Positions 1-7,950 are shown, numbered from the stretch's first letter. The stretch is DNA of 64,000 nt from an uncultured Alphaproteobacteria bacterium (GCA_934276735.1 CAKQTG010000001.1:310001-374000), one strand, 5' to 3'. Numbers and translations: made by a program. The notes: generated by a model from the letters alone, not told the origin.

Positions 1-687
1 TTCACATTATCGGTTGGCCAGAAATTAAAGGTTCCAAATCTGTCATCGGCACCGGTGCGCGTGGCGACGGCGGACGTTGCAACCACGACGACACCTGTGA
101 CCCAGGGGGCACCGGCTGGGACCGGCCACGTCCATGTGGCGACAGCATCTGCCCCTGCTGCAACAACAACCGCTGCCGCGACCAAGGGGACAAAAAACGC
201 AACCATGCCCGCCACCACGACCAAGAAAACAGAGCAAAAGGTTGCAACGCCAAAACAAAAAATCTCGTCCGACCCCAGCAAAAAGTTGCCAACGATTGCG
301 GCGCGGTCATCGTCTAAATTCTCGTGGCCGGTGCGCGGAACAATTCTGTCGCATTATGGTGCAAAGTCTGGTGGTTTGTTTAACGATGGTATAAATATTG
401 GCGCGTCCCGTGGCACAGCGGTCAAGGCGGCAGAAAACGGCGTTGTCGCCTATGCCGGGAACGAGGTCAAAGGTATGGGCAACCTGGTCATTATCCAGCA
501 TTCTGGCGGGTGGATGACGGTTTATGCGCATATGGATTCAATGTCGGTACGCCGTGGCGCGCGCGTGTCGGTTGGGCAAAAAATCGGCACTGTTGGCGCA
601 ACGGGCAAGGTTGGCCGCCCGCAACTGCACTTTGAAATTCGCAAGGGGACCAAGGCATATAACCCTGCGTCATATTTGCGGTCGTGA
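1..687 (+). CDS. LysM/LytM (M23 family) cell-division factor, 3' part only
   Basis: The reading frame is open from base 1, so this is the C-terminal 228 residues of a longer protein. The first residues (FTLSVGQKLKVPN) are the end of a LysM peptidoglycan-binding domain. A Thr/Ala/Lys-rich linker of about 85 residues follows, then an M23/LytM domain over the last ~110 residues. The usual zinc ligands are missing. The HxxxD-type site reads FNDGINIGA and the HxH site reads QLHFEIR, as in NlpD, so it is probably not a peptidase but an activator of a cell-wall amidase at the septum. This role is inferred from NlpD, EnvC and DipM. The start and any lipobox lie outside the window. tRNA-Lys follows 55 bp downstream with its own promoter. 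Confidence 0.85.
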   Translation, partial: FTLSVGQKLKVPNLSSAPVRVATADVATTTTPVTQGAPAGTGHVHVATASAPAATTTAAATKGTKNATMPATTTKKTEQKVATPKQKISSDPSKKLPTIAARSSSKFSWPVRGTILSHYGAKSGGLFNDGINIGASRGTAVKAAENGVVAYAGNEVKGMGNLVIIQHSGGWMTVYAHMDSMSVRRGARVSVGQKIGTVGATGKVGRPQLHFEIRKGTKAYNPASYLRS

Positions 688-695
688 ATAAATAC

Positions 696-723
696 TTGCA
701 AAACCGGTAAAAAGATATATAAT
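696..723 (+). promoter_or_regulatory. Sigma-70-type promoter of tRNA-Lys
   Basis: TTGCAA (696-701) and TATAAT (718-723) are separated by 16 bp. The expected start near 730 is about 13 bp before the tRNA. Confidence 0.7.
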
Positions 724-742
724 TGCCACAGTTTATAGTTCT

Positions 743-818
743 GGATGCGTAGCTCAGTTGGTAGAGCAACTGACTCTTAATCAGTGGGTCCAGGGTTCGA
801 GTCCCTGCGCGTCCACCA
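743..818 (+). tRNA. tRNA-Lys(CTT)
   Basis: The cloverleaf is complete. Acceptor stem GGATGCG pairs with CGCGTCC, the D arm is AGCTCAGTTGGTAGAGC, the anticodon loop CTCTTAA has CTT at positions 34-36, and the T loop is TTCGAGT. The 3' CCA is encoded. There is no terminator directly after it; the first one is at 908-929, so the transcript should carry a ~110-nt structured trailer. Confidence 0.97.
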
Positions 819-820
819 GA

Positions 821-929
821 AAATTTGTATATGAAAACAAGCGAAGCGCAGTTTGAATAAGTACAAATTTGCGCACAGGCATGTGAAACATGCCGAGCGA
901 AATGCTCACCACCGTCAGGTGGTTTTTTT
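821..929 (+). ncRNA. Candidate structured RNA: trailer of the tRNA-Lys transcript
   Basis: Four helices lie end to end: AAATTTGTA (821-829) with TACAAATTT (862-870); GGCATGT-GAA-ACATGCC (878-894); GAGC-GAAAT-GCTC (895-907); and a terminator ACCACC-GTCA-GGTGGT plus seven T (908-929). Helices 2-4 abut with no spare bases. No promoter separates it from tRNA-Lys, so it would be released by tRNA 3' processing, like the known tRNA-derived 3' external transcribed spacer RNAs. No ORF is credible here. I do not recognise the RNA family. Confidence 0.5.
908..929 (+). terminator. Intrinsic terminator of tRNA-Lys transcript
   Basis: Perfect 6-bp stem ACCACC/GGTGGT with a GTCA loop, followed directly by a T tract (923-929). 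Confidence 0.8.
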
Positions 930-930
930 A

Positions 931-1068
931 TTTGTGTCGCGCGGGACAAAGAACCCGGGGGAAAGGGTTCGAACCACCGCAAAAAGGCAGACGGAAGAAT
1001 GCCGGTTTGCGTTGGCAAAAATTGATGTATAAGAAAAATCGAGAAAATCCGCCGTATGGCGGATTTTT
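931..1068 (+). ncRNA. Second hairpin array, candidate structured RNA
   Basis: Successive helices are an imperfect TTTGT.../...ACAAA hairpin (931-950), a perfect GAACCC/GGGTTC hairpin (951-956 with 965-970), a nested hairpin with CGCAAA (978-983) and TTTGCG (1006-1011) enclosing GGCA/TGCC, and a terminator at 1044-1068. I see no coding potential and no clear promoter of its own, so it could be read-through from tRNA-Lys. Function unknown. Confidence 0.35.
1044..1068 (+). terminator. Intrinsic terminator
   Basis: AAAATCCGCC-GTAT-GGCGGATTTTT, a 10-bp stem ending in a T run. Confidence 0.75.
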
Positions 1069-1177
1069 AATTTGGAATCCATACCTATGCAAAGATTGTT
1101 TTTGCTTTGATAGAATTACAGTGTTGACATGACATGAAACTGTTTTAAACAACCATAAATATAAAAAAGGAGAAAAC

Positions 1178-1786
1178 ATGAAAAAAATAGTTGTATCAAC
1201 ACTGGCTGTGCTGATGGCGTGCCCAGCGTTTGCAGGCACACAGTCCCGCACCAGCGATTGGCAGTTATTCGGTTTGAATCCGTATATCGGCCTGCGTGGT
1301 GGTTTGGGTTATACAAATCAGAATTACAGCTTTAATGGCGACAAGAAATCTATGACCGACATGGTATGGCAGGGTCGCGCAGCACTGGGTTTAGAAATCT
1401 GTGATACCGCCCGGACCGAAGTTGAATGGTCTATGTTCAGCAAATTAAAGGATCATGATTCCTTCCGCACAGATAAAAAAGTTGAAATAGAAACTAAACT
1501 GCAAACATTGTTGATGAACACTTATTGGGAATTCGGTGGATATCATGTCGTTCGTCCATTTATGGGACTGGGCGTTGGTGCCGCGTTCTCGGACGTGAAA
1601 CGTAAGATTCCAAATGTTCACGAACACACCAAGAGCCGTGGCAGCGTTGCCGCCATGGGATCTCTGGGCGTTTCGTTCGACATGGAATATTTTGCGGTTG
1701 ATGTCGCAGCGCGTTATACATATGCAGATGTCAATTCTGGATTGCATAACTTTGGTGGCGATATCGGCATCAGATTTATGTTCTAA
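1178..1786 (+). CDS. Outer-membrane beta-barrel protein (Opa/porin-like family)
   Basis: The 202-residue protein has a clear signal peptide (cleavage after ACPAFA). Alternating hydrophobic strands, aromatic girdle residues and a terminal Phe (GIRFMF) mark an outer-membrane barrel. Many strands start with Gly-rich turns (GLRGGLGYTNQNYSF). The start is set by AAGGAG six bases before ATG. A possible -35 TTGACA lies at 1124-1129, without a convincing -10. A terminator follows at 1811-1840. It resembles small 8-stranded barrels of the OmpA/opacity type. Ligand and role are unknown. A second, unrelated-looking barrel of this class is at 51008. Confidence 0.8.
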   Translation: MKKIVVSTLAVLMACPAFAGTQSRTSDWQLFGLNPYIGLRGGLGYTNQNYSFNGDKKSMTDMVWQGRAALGLEICDTARTEVEWSMFSKLKDHDSFRTDKKVEIETKLQTLLMNTYWEFGGYHVVRPFMGLGVGAAFSDVKRKIPNVHEHTKSRGSVAAMGSLGVSFDMEYFAVDVAARYTYADVNSGLHNFGGDIGIRFMF

Positions 1787-1810
1787 AATTTGTCTTGTAT
1801 ATCGTAATGC

Positions 1811-1840
1811 AAAATCGTCCATTTTTATGGGCGATTTTTT
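1811..1840 (+). terminator. Intrinsic terminator after barrel gene
   Basis: AAAATCGTCC and GGGCGATTTTTT pair around ATTTTTAT, with one T-G pair. Confidence 0.75.
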
Positions 1841-1945
1841 GTGCTATATGCATGAAATCCGGCGTTTTTATGTTTTGTATCCTATGGGATTGGTTGGCGC
1901 AAATTGGTATACTTTTTATACAATTTAATCAAGGGAGTTTTTATT

Positions 1946-3571
1946 ATGGCAACGGCAGGAAAAAGTTCAATAAAGCGTAATCCAACCAAAACGCATGCGT
2001 ATATTGTTGGTGGGGGTATCGGCGCATTGACCGCAGCGGTATATCTGATACGTGATGCTGGGGTGCCGGGTAAAAATATTCATATATTTGAAACATTGTC
2101 GATTGCCGGTGGCAGTTTAGATGGCAGTGGTGACGCCAAACGCGGGTTTATGATTCGTGGAGGCCGTATGCTAAATATCCCGACATATGAATGTCTGCAA
2201 GATGTCATGGCGACAATTCCATCGATGGAATTTCCAGATATGGAAATGGAAAGCGAATTTTTAAATTTTAATGAAGAATTTAAAACGCACTCGCGTGCGC
2301 GTCTGGTCAATGCCGACGGGTCCAAGGTTGATGTCGATAAAATGGGATTTTCCCAGCGGGATCGTCTGGAAATGGAACGGCTGATTTTAATAGAAACTGA
2401 AAATACCCTGGGGGCAAAACGCATAGACCAGGTATTTGGAAAACACTTTTTCAAAACGAATTTCTGGCTGATGTGGCAAACGACGTTCGCGTTTCAACCG
2501 TGGTCCAGTGCGGCGGAACTGCGTCGGTATATGTTGCGCTTTATGCACGAATTTCCGCGGATTCATACACTGGCGGGTGTTGCGCGCACGGCGTATAATC
2601 AATATGATTCAATTGTTCGTCCAATATCAGATTGGCTGCGTGCCCATGATGTAGAAATTGTGCTAAACGCACATGTGACTGACATTGTTTTTGAAACAGA
2701 CAAAGTGGGACGTAATATTGCAAAAAGTATCGCGTGTCGTGTTGGTGCGCGTTCCCGCAATGTGCGTGTCGCGCCAACGGATATTGTCCTGGTGACAAAT
2801 GGGTGCATGACCGATAATTCGACCGAGGCATCCACCGACAGCGTTGCAAAATACAATCGCGAAAATAATGCGCCATCGTTTGACCTGTGGCGGCGTATGG
2901 CACATGGACGACCAGAATTGGGCGACCCAGATGTGTTCTGTGGTCGCGTTGACGAAAGTATGTGGATGTCGTTCACCACGACAATCAATAATAATCCAGA
3001 TGTCTTGGCATATATTCAACGTTTCACAACCAACCACCCGGGTGGTGGCGCGTTGGTGACGTTTCGCGAATCGGCGTGGCGTCTGTCCATTGTTGTTGCG
3101 CGCCAGCCACATTTCAAGAATCAGCCCGCCGACACAAATATATTCTGGGGGTATTCATTGAATATGTTTGCCGATGGCGATTATGTGAAAAAGCCGATGT
3201 ATAAATGCACCGGACGCGAAATCATGACGGAATTATTCGGACATCTGCATGTGCCGAAAAAACAGCAGGCGGCCATGATGCATGGGGTTATTTGTCGCAC
3301 GTGCATAATGCCGTATATCACGTCCCAGTTTCAACCACGTCGTCCGGGTGATCGGCCCGATGTAAATCCCCATGGGTATGAAAATCTGGGCTTCATCAGC
3401 CAGTTCGCCGAACAGCCCGACGATGTTGTGTTCACGATGGAATATTCGGTGCGTGCGGCACAACGTGCGGTGTATTATCTGATGGGGGTTGATAAAGATT
3501 TGACGCCAATCAACAAGTATCAATATTCACCGCGTATATTGTTAAAATCGTTCTTTAAATTACACAGTTAA
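1946..3571 (+). CDS. ohyA: Oleate hydratase (MCRA family, FAD-dependent)
   Basis: The product has 541 residues, a little shorter than most oleate hydratases (~560-650). Family members add water to the cis double bond of oleate or linoleate, with FAD as structural cofactor. The N-terminal Rossmann motif is VGGGIGALTAA (~21-31). The loop RGGRML (~71-76) aligns with the family motif RGGREM, and TTFAFQPW (~179-186) and YNQYDSI (~217-223) are also family signatures. The catalytic Glu of the RGGREM loop is replaced by Met75. ATG at 1946 is preferred over an upstream TTG because AAGGGAG precedes it by 8 bp. It stands alone between terminator-bounded genes. Substrate preference cannot be read from sequence. 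Confidence 0.92.
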   Translation: MATAGKSSIKRNPTKTHAYIVGGGIGALTAAVYLIRDAGVPGKNIHIFETLSIAGGSLDGSGDAKRGFMIRGGRMLNIPTYECLQDVMATIPSMEFPDMEMESEFLNFNEEFKTHSRARLVNADGSKVDVDKMGFSQRDRLEMERLILIETENTLGAKRIDQVFGKHFFKTNFWLMWQTTFAFQPWSSAAELRRYMLRFMHEFPRIHTLAGVARTAYNQYDSIVRPISDWLRAHDVEIVLNAHVTDIVFETDKVGRNIAKSIACRVGARSRNVRVAPTDIVLVTNGCMTDNSTEASTDSVAKYNRENNAPSFDLWRRMAHGRPELGDPDVFCGRVDESMWMSFTTTINNNPDVLAYIQRFTTNHPGGGALVTFRESAWRLSIVVARQPHFKNQPADTNIFWGYSLNMFADGDYVKKPMYKCTGREIMTELFGHLHVPKKQQAAMMHGVICRTCIMPYITSQFQPRRPGDRPDVNPHGYENLGFISQFAEQPDDVVFTMEYSVRAAQRAVYYLMGVDKDLTPINKYQYSPRILLKSFFKLHS

Positions 3572-3585
3572 AAAAAAGGGGGGGC

Positions 3586-3613
3586 TTGACTGAGAAAAAA
3601 ATTTCGTTATAAT
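3586..3613 (+). promoter_or_regulatory. Strong sigma-70-type promoter
   Basis: TTGACT (3586-3591), a 16-bp spacer and a perfect TATAAT (3608-3613). A hairpin with a T run sits between it and the next gene (3716). Confidence 0.8.
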
Positions 3614-3649
3614 CCACGTCGTTTTTAAAAAATTGTTTTACAACGCGCG

Positions 3650-3690
3650 GTGCCATCAACACATAAGTCCAGTTGGTGGCACTGTTTTTT
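3650..3690 (+). terminator. Terminator-like hairpin in a leader (attenuator or end of a small RNA)
   Basis: An 11-bp stem (3650-3660 with 3672-3682, one wobble) and an 11-nt loop are followed by TGTTTTTT. It lies ~40 nt after the expected start of transcription and 25 nt before the ORF at 3716. Confidence 0.6.
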
Positions 3691-3715
3691 GTGCAGAAAT
3701 AAAAAGGGATAGGAA

Positions 3716-4147
3716 ATGCAAACACGTGGTGTTATCGAATCGGTTGTTTTTAGTGTGGCCAATACATTTATTATGGTCTGTGGAATGTTGGCGTTTAACC
3801 TGTGGATACATGATTGCCTGGGGGTGAAAATATTCCTGATGTCTTTTTTGCCGATTGCGGCGGTGGCGTTTGCAATAAACTTTTTTATTGTTGCGCCATT
3901 GATAAAGCATATTGCAGCGCATTGGCATATTGAAAAATACATCCCGTTTATGATGCCGTTTGCAATGGCGGGCCTGATGACATTTATTGCCCCGATTATA
4001 GAGGTTGGTCACGCCCCGGCGTTTGGCGAATATATAATCGCGTTTTCGCGTAATTATATTGCGGCGTTTTTGTTACAGGTGCTTGTCGCAATGCGATTTG
4101 CAATTTATGTTTTGACGCATTTTCGTGTTCGGTTTATGTCGCACTGA
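3716..4147 (+). CDS. Small integral membrane protein, function unknown (DUF2798-like?)
   Basis: The product has 143 residues and four hydrophobic segments (~12-30, ~38-60, ~78-98, ~112-132) joined by short loops. There is no signal peptide cleavage site and no catalytic motif. Spacing and size resemble DUF2798 membrane proteins, but this is a guess from hydropathy. It is preceded by its own strong promoter and a terminator-like leader hairpin, which suggests conditional expression. The start is ATG after TAGGAA. No operon partner is apparent. Confidence 0.7.
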   Translation: MQTRGVIESVVFSVANTFIMVCGMLAFNLWIHDCLGVKIFLMSFLPIAAVAFAINFFIVAPLIKHIAAHWHIEKYIPFMMPFAMAGLMTFIAPIIEVGHAPAFGEYIIAFSRNYIAAFLLQVLVAMRFAIYVLTHFRVRFMSH

Positions 4148-4264
4148 TAAAACGCGCTATGTGCATGGTTTCTGGCGATTCCTAGGGATTCAAACCTGGC
4201 GAAATGTGGATAAAAATAATGTATCATATATTTCGTAACCACAAGGAACAAAAAGGAGACCTTT

Positions 4265-4810
4265 ATGAAAAACATAGTCAAAAAACTGTTGGTTTTGTCA
4301 TCTGTTTTGACGATGGCAGTATTGTTGTCGGGATGTGCGACAATGTGTGGCGGTCATAAAAAGCCGCATCACGCCCAGGCGAAAAAAGCCCAGCCAGCCG
4401 AAGCGGTCATGTATTACCAGACATACGAAGATGCCGCAATCAACCGCGTATCGGCGAAAATGTTCACGCGCAGCAGTCGTGGTGGTGAATCCAAGATGGG
4501 TTATGTAAAGTTCGCAGAATCTGATGCCGGATTAAAGATGGATATCGATTTGCAGGATTTGCGTCCAGGTGTTACATACACAATGCGCATCCACCAGTGC
4601 AATGCGTGCGACAGCGGTATGTGCTGTGCCAACAATGCAATGCCAATCACATTGCCAACATTGCGTATCGAAAAGGCCGGCAGATTGCAAGAATCGTTCG
4701 TTATCCGTGGTCTGACTGCGCAACAGTTGAACAATGCGAAATTGTATCTGACACGTGATGGTGGATACAAGGCCGCATGGGGCACAATTGGCAAACCGGC
4801 CATGATGTAA
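4265..4810 (+). CDS. Lipoprotein with possible Cu/Zn-SOD-like fold
   Basis: The product has 181 residues. The signal peptide ends in lipobox LLSGC, so Cys24 should be lipidated and the protein membrane-anchored. A His/Lys-rich stretch (GGHKKPHHAQAKK) follows. Residues ~75-165 show a pattern like SodC: GYVKF, then LKMDIDLQDLRPGVTYTMRIH, then an insert with four Cys (CNACDSGMCC). The usual copper ligands (HxH) are not intact (MRIHQ), so enzyme activity is doubtful. The His and Cys clusters could bind metal. The SOD-like reading is inference from strand pattern only. The RBS is AAAGGAG. A terminator follows at 4839. Confidence 0.75.
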   Translation: MKNIVKKLLVLSSVLTMAVLLSGCATMCGGHKKPHHAQAKKAQPAEAVMYYQTYEDAAINRVSAKMFTRSSRGGESKMGYVKFAESDAGLKMDIDLQDLRPGVTYTMRIHQCNACDSGMCCANNAMPITLPTLRIEKAGRLQESFVIRGLTAQQLNNAKLYLTRDGGYKAAWGTIGKPAMM

Positions 4811-4838
4811 AATCATAAAAACAACAATGCAAAACCAG

Positions 4839-4876
4839 ACATCCTGTGGGGCGACCCATGGGATGTTTTTCCTTTA
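4839..4876 (+). terminator. Intrinsic terminator
   Basis: ACATCC pairs with GGATGT inside an imperfect longer stem, followed by TTTTTCC. Confidence 0.6.
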
Positions 4877-4907
4877 TGGAAAATTTCATATGTGCTAGAT
4901 TGCGTGT

Positions 4908-6455
4908 ATGAAATTTTGTTGCACGTTTTTTACATTTTTATTTTCTGTGTATATGTGTGCAGACGCGTGTGCCCAAATGCGCGAATTTACGTCAATGGAT
5001 TGGGGCGATGTGTTGAACTTGTATGATGACGCCATAATTCGTGATAGTGGGTGGGTTGATTTTGTTGATATAAATGTTAAGCGCACATTGTTGATTGAAA
5101 ATGATGGCGTTTTGGCAGGGCGGATAAATATTTGTGACGGATGCACATTGCTGTTGCAAAACGATGGTGATATTTCAGGTGTTCATTTTGTGCCGGGCGC
5201 AAATTCGCGTTTAACCCAGGTGATAAATTCTGAATATGATATTACGCGTATTGATACTGATATGGACTATGTAATTTTGGTCCAGAATGCGTCCGGTCTG
5301 TCGCTAAACGGCGTTGTGGATGTTGCACGTCCAAATGTTAAAATAATTTTGGAAAATTCATCGCTGGTTTTAAACGGGGCAATTACATCCGCATCCGAAA
5401 TTGAATTGTCTGGTAATGTAAATTTGACTGTAAATGGGCATCTGGGTGATGGACCGTTGTTATCAAATATTCGTGGCGACGGCAGTTTGAATATATTCGC
5501 GTCGTCTGATAATCCGCTGATGGCGACACGCGCAGAAATTATCAATCGTAATTTGTATGTGCGAACGCAACGCGAAACAGATTATGTGAAGATTTTGAAA
5601 AATCCGACTGGCGAATTTTTAAACGCGCTGCGTATATCGCGGCCTGATGATAAATTATTACGTGCATTGGACAGGGCGGGTGATATGCGCGAATTGCGTA
5701 ATATAATGTCGCGCAGTGTGCGCTTGCGCCCAATAAATCTGATGCGGCCGGTGCGCGCAATGGACGCGATGGATATGTTTTCCGGGGCTATGATGGGAAT
5801 TTCTGGATTTTCATTATCGCCAGATTTTATTTATAACGATGATTTCTATGCGGGCCGCGTGCGCCTGGGACTGGGCGGTCGCGTTACAGATACAATAACG
5901 GTTGGTGGTGCGGGCTTTGTTGGGTACATTGATGCCACAGATGATATAAATGATTTCAGTGCCAGTGTTTTCGGCGGTAATGCATATGCGATTTATGATG
6001 ATGGTGATTATATCGGGCGCGTCATGCTGGGGCGCACGGTCGCAAAATTTGATACAGATTTCATATTTACCGGTCACGGTATTGATTCTGCGCCACGTGG
6101 CACAGATTTATATGGCATGATGGATTTTGGTGTGCGTATGAATCCAGCAGATGATTTTGTGTTTGCGTCGTTTGTTGGTGGCACCGCGTCGCGCACCGCG
6201 GTTTCGGATAATGCGGTAAATAAATTTGATGCCAATATTGGCGGCGATATTACAACATCGGGCGGAACAGATGATTTCGCATATGATTACGGTTTGCGTA
6301 TGCGGGCCAGTGCACGTGGGGATGTGGGCGCAGCGTTGCGCATCTCGTTCTGGTCATGGCCAGATGGTGCTGGTGTTGATATGGATGTTGGAATTATGCG
6401 CAATGATTTCGGCACAACATATCGCGCATCTGTTGGTGGACGCGCGATATTCTGA
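4908..6455 (+). CDS. Autotransporter-like protein: short beta-helix passenger plus C-terminal barrel
   Basis: The product has 515 residues and a signal peptide ending near ADACAQ. Residues ~30-230 carry short repeated strands rich in Asn, Asp, Leu and Ile (LLIENDGVLAG, LLLQNDGDISG, IILENSSLVLNG), the look of a right-handed beta-helix. Residues ~270-515 have alternating strands and end in SVGGRAIF with a terminal Phe, typical of an outer-membrane barrel. This is the layout of a small type V (autotransporter) protein, unusually compact. No protease or adhesin motif is visible. It ends 7 bp from the convergent miaB stop, with no terminator between them. Confidence 0.72.
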   Translation: MKFCCTFFTFLFSVYMCADACAQMREFTSMDWGDVLNLYDDAIIRDSGWVDFVDINVKRTLLIENDGVLAGRINICDGCTLLLQNDGDISGVHFVPGANSRLTQVINSEYDITRIDTDMDYVILVQNASGLSLNGVVDVARPNVKIILENSSLVLNGAITSASEIELSGNVNLTVNGHLGDGPLLSNIRGDGSLNIFASSDNPLMATRAEIINRNLYVRTQRETDYVKILKNPTGEFLNALRISRPDDKLLRALDRAGDMRELRNIMSRSVRLRPINLMRPVRAMDAMDMFSGAMMGISGFSLSPDFIYNDDFYAGRVRLGLGGRVTDTITVGGAGFVGYIDATDDINDFSASVFGGNAYAIYDDGDYIGRVMLGRTVAKFDTDFIFTGHGIDSAPRGTDLYGMMDFGVRMNPADDFVFASFVGGTASRTAVSDNAVNKFDANIGGDITTSGGTDDFAYDYGLRMRASARGDVGAALRISFWSWPDGAGVDMDVGIMRNDFGTTYRASVGGRAIF

Positions 6456-6462
6456 TGTTTTT

Positions 6463-7761
6463 TTACTTTACGATTTCACCGCGCAGGGACGCCTTGTTCG
6501 CAGCAGTAATTTTTATGTTAGCAATTGCTGGTGCTTTTTCAGACGCGTCAACAATACATTGTTGCATATACGGTGTGCGATATACTGAATGGTTGCCTGT
6601 TTTGTCGGGGCCTTCATACAGACATTCAAAAGTTTGACCAATACAACGTTCATTAAATTCGCGTTGCAACTCGTTCAAGAATCCGTCCAGTTTTGCTAGG
6701 CGCACCGCCTTTATCTGTTCTGGAATTTGATTTGACATTACGGCTGCGGCTGTGTGTGGACGAGGTGAATATTTAAATGAATACGAATTTATGTATTTTA
6801 TGCGCCGAGCAATTTCCATTGTTTGTTCAAAGTCGTCATCGGTTTCGCCAGGAAAGCCGACGATAAAATCACTGGATATTTGAATGTCGGGACGAGCGGA
6901 ACGTAATTTGTCAACTATATCTATATATAGATTTAACGAGTATGGACGATTCATTCTTGTCAATACATCAGGCGAGCCGCTTTGTATAGGCATGTTTAGA
7001 AAGGGCAGTAATTTTGGTTCTGTCCCAAACATTTTAATCAAATCATCGGTCATTTCTGTTGGATAATTGGAAGTAAAACGAATACGCTTTATATTATCCA
7101 GTTTTGCAGCGGCACGAATTAAATCGGATAAACGCCATGTTTTTCCAGCATTATCGGTGTATTTGTAGCCGTTGACGTTTTGCCCCAGAAAACAAATTTC
7201 AATCGCGCCAGTTTCGGCTGCGTGAATTGTATCGCGCATAACGTCATCAAATGGGCGTGATATTTCACGACCACGTGTGTATGGCACAATGCAATATGTG
7301 CAACAATGATTACAGCCCTCTTGAATTGGAATGTATGCAACAGACGGCGAGATGGTCATTTGTGGCAATTCGTCAAATTTTTCCAGGCCACCCAAATTAA
7401 TATTTAACAGTCTGGTATCAGGATCATTTAAAATCTGGGGCAGTTTGTGATAACTTTGCGGACCCAAAACAAAATTCAAATCAGGAATACGCTTGAACGC
7501 GTCGGCGCCACTTTCACGTGCAACGCAACCGACAATACCGAACAAAGCAGTGGGCTTTTTTTCTTTGCGGATGCGCCCCAGTGCAGAATAAACTTTGTTC
7601 GTTGCCTTTTCCCGGACCGAGCACGTGTTTAATATAATAATGTCTGCATCCGCAACATTATCTGTTTGTGTCAAGCCATGATGGGCCAACATTGTTGCTA
7701 TTCGCTGACCATCGTATACATTCATCTGGCAACCAAATGTTTGGATAAAAAATTTTTTCAT
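6463..7761 (-). CDS. miaB: tRNA-2-methylthio-N6-dimethylallyladenosine synthase
   Basis: MiaB adds the 2-methylthio group to i6A37 of tRNAs reading UNN codons. The product has 432 residues. The N-terminal UPF0004 domain has cluster cysteines in TFGCQMN, NTCSVR and GCVA. The radical-SAM domain has the CxxxCxxC site in GCNHCCTYCIVPYTRG. A TRAM-like region occupies the last ~60 residues. The length is typical. It is the last gene of a minus-strand run after gatB and a 60-residue ORF. Both window tRNAs are possible context: tRNA-Phe(GAA), encoded nearby, is a classic MiaB substrate. Confidence 0.97.
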   Translation of the reverse strand: MKKFFIQTFGCQMNVYDGQRIATMLAHHGLTQTDNVADADIIILNTCSVREKATNKVYSALGRIRKEKKPTALFGIVGCVARESGADAFKRIPDLNFVLGPQSYHKLPQILNDPDTRLLNINLGGLEKFDELPQMTISPSVAYIPIQEGCNHCCTYCIVPYTRGREISRPFDDVMRDTIHAAETGAIEICFLGQNVNGYKYTDNAGKTWRLSDLIRAAAKLDNIKRIRFTSNYPTEMTDDLIKMFGTEPKLLPFLNMPIQSGSPDVLTRMNRPYSLNLYIDIVDKLRSARPDIQISSDFIVGFPGETDDDFEQTMEIARRIKYINSYSFKYSPRPHTAAAVMSNQIPEQIKAVRLAKLDGFLNELQREFNERCIGQTFECLYEGPDKTGNHSVYRTPYMQQCIVDASEKAPAIANIKITAANKASLRGEIVK

Positions 7762-7767
7762 GTTTTA

Positions 7768-7950
7768 TTATTTGCTTTTAGTACGTTGTCTTGTCGCCGC
7801 GCGTTGAATATAACCGGCGCGTAATTTCTGGATGCGGGCATAGTGTTGCATTGCGCGGTCGCGCGGAGAAATTTCAATATCTGGAATCTCAACTACGCCA
7901 TAGCGAACGCCGGTAATTACATCATTTTCAATAATGGTTACAATTTTCAT
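7768..7950 (-). CDS. Hypothetical 60-residue protein
   Basis: The start at 7950 is preferred to an upstream one at 7998 because AAAGGAC lies 5 bp before this ATG. The sequence begins MKIVTIIENDVITGVRYG, has short predicted strands, then a basic helical tail rich in Arg and Gln (HYARIQKLRAGYIQRAATR). The tail suggests nucleic-acid or ribosome contact, but this is inference. It lies between gatB and miaB on the same strand with gaps of 19 and 6 bp, so it is almost certainly cotranscribed. Family unknown. Confidence 0.65.
   Translation of the reverse strand: MKIVTIIENDVITGVRYGVVEIPDIEISPRDRAMQHYARIQKLRAGYIQRAATRQRTKSK

Noticed and set aside
965..980. Possible tRNA fragment (GGGTTCGAACC)
   Set aside because: No acceptor or anticodon stem around it; it is better explained as part of a hairpin.
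491..1018. Minus-strand 175-residue frame across tRNA-Lys containing TRTLDPLIKSQLLYQLSY
   Set aside because: This is the well-known false peptide from the antisense of a tRNA; the frame also crosses two hairpin arrays.
4205..4213. TGTGGATAA, a perfect DnaA box
   Set aside because: A single box far from dnaA, with no cluster around it; expected by chance in 64 kb.
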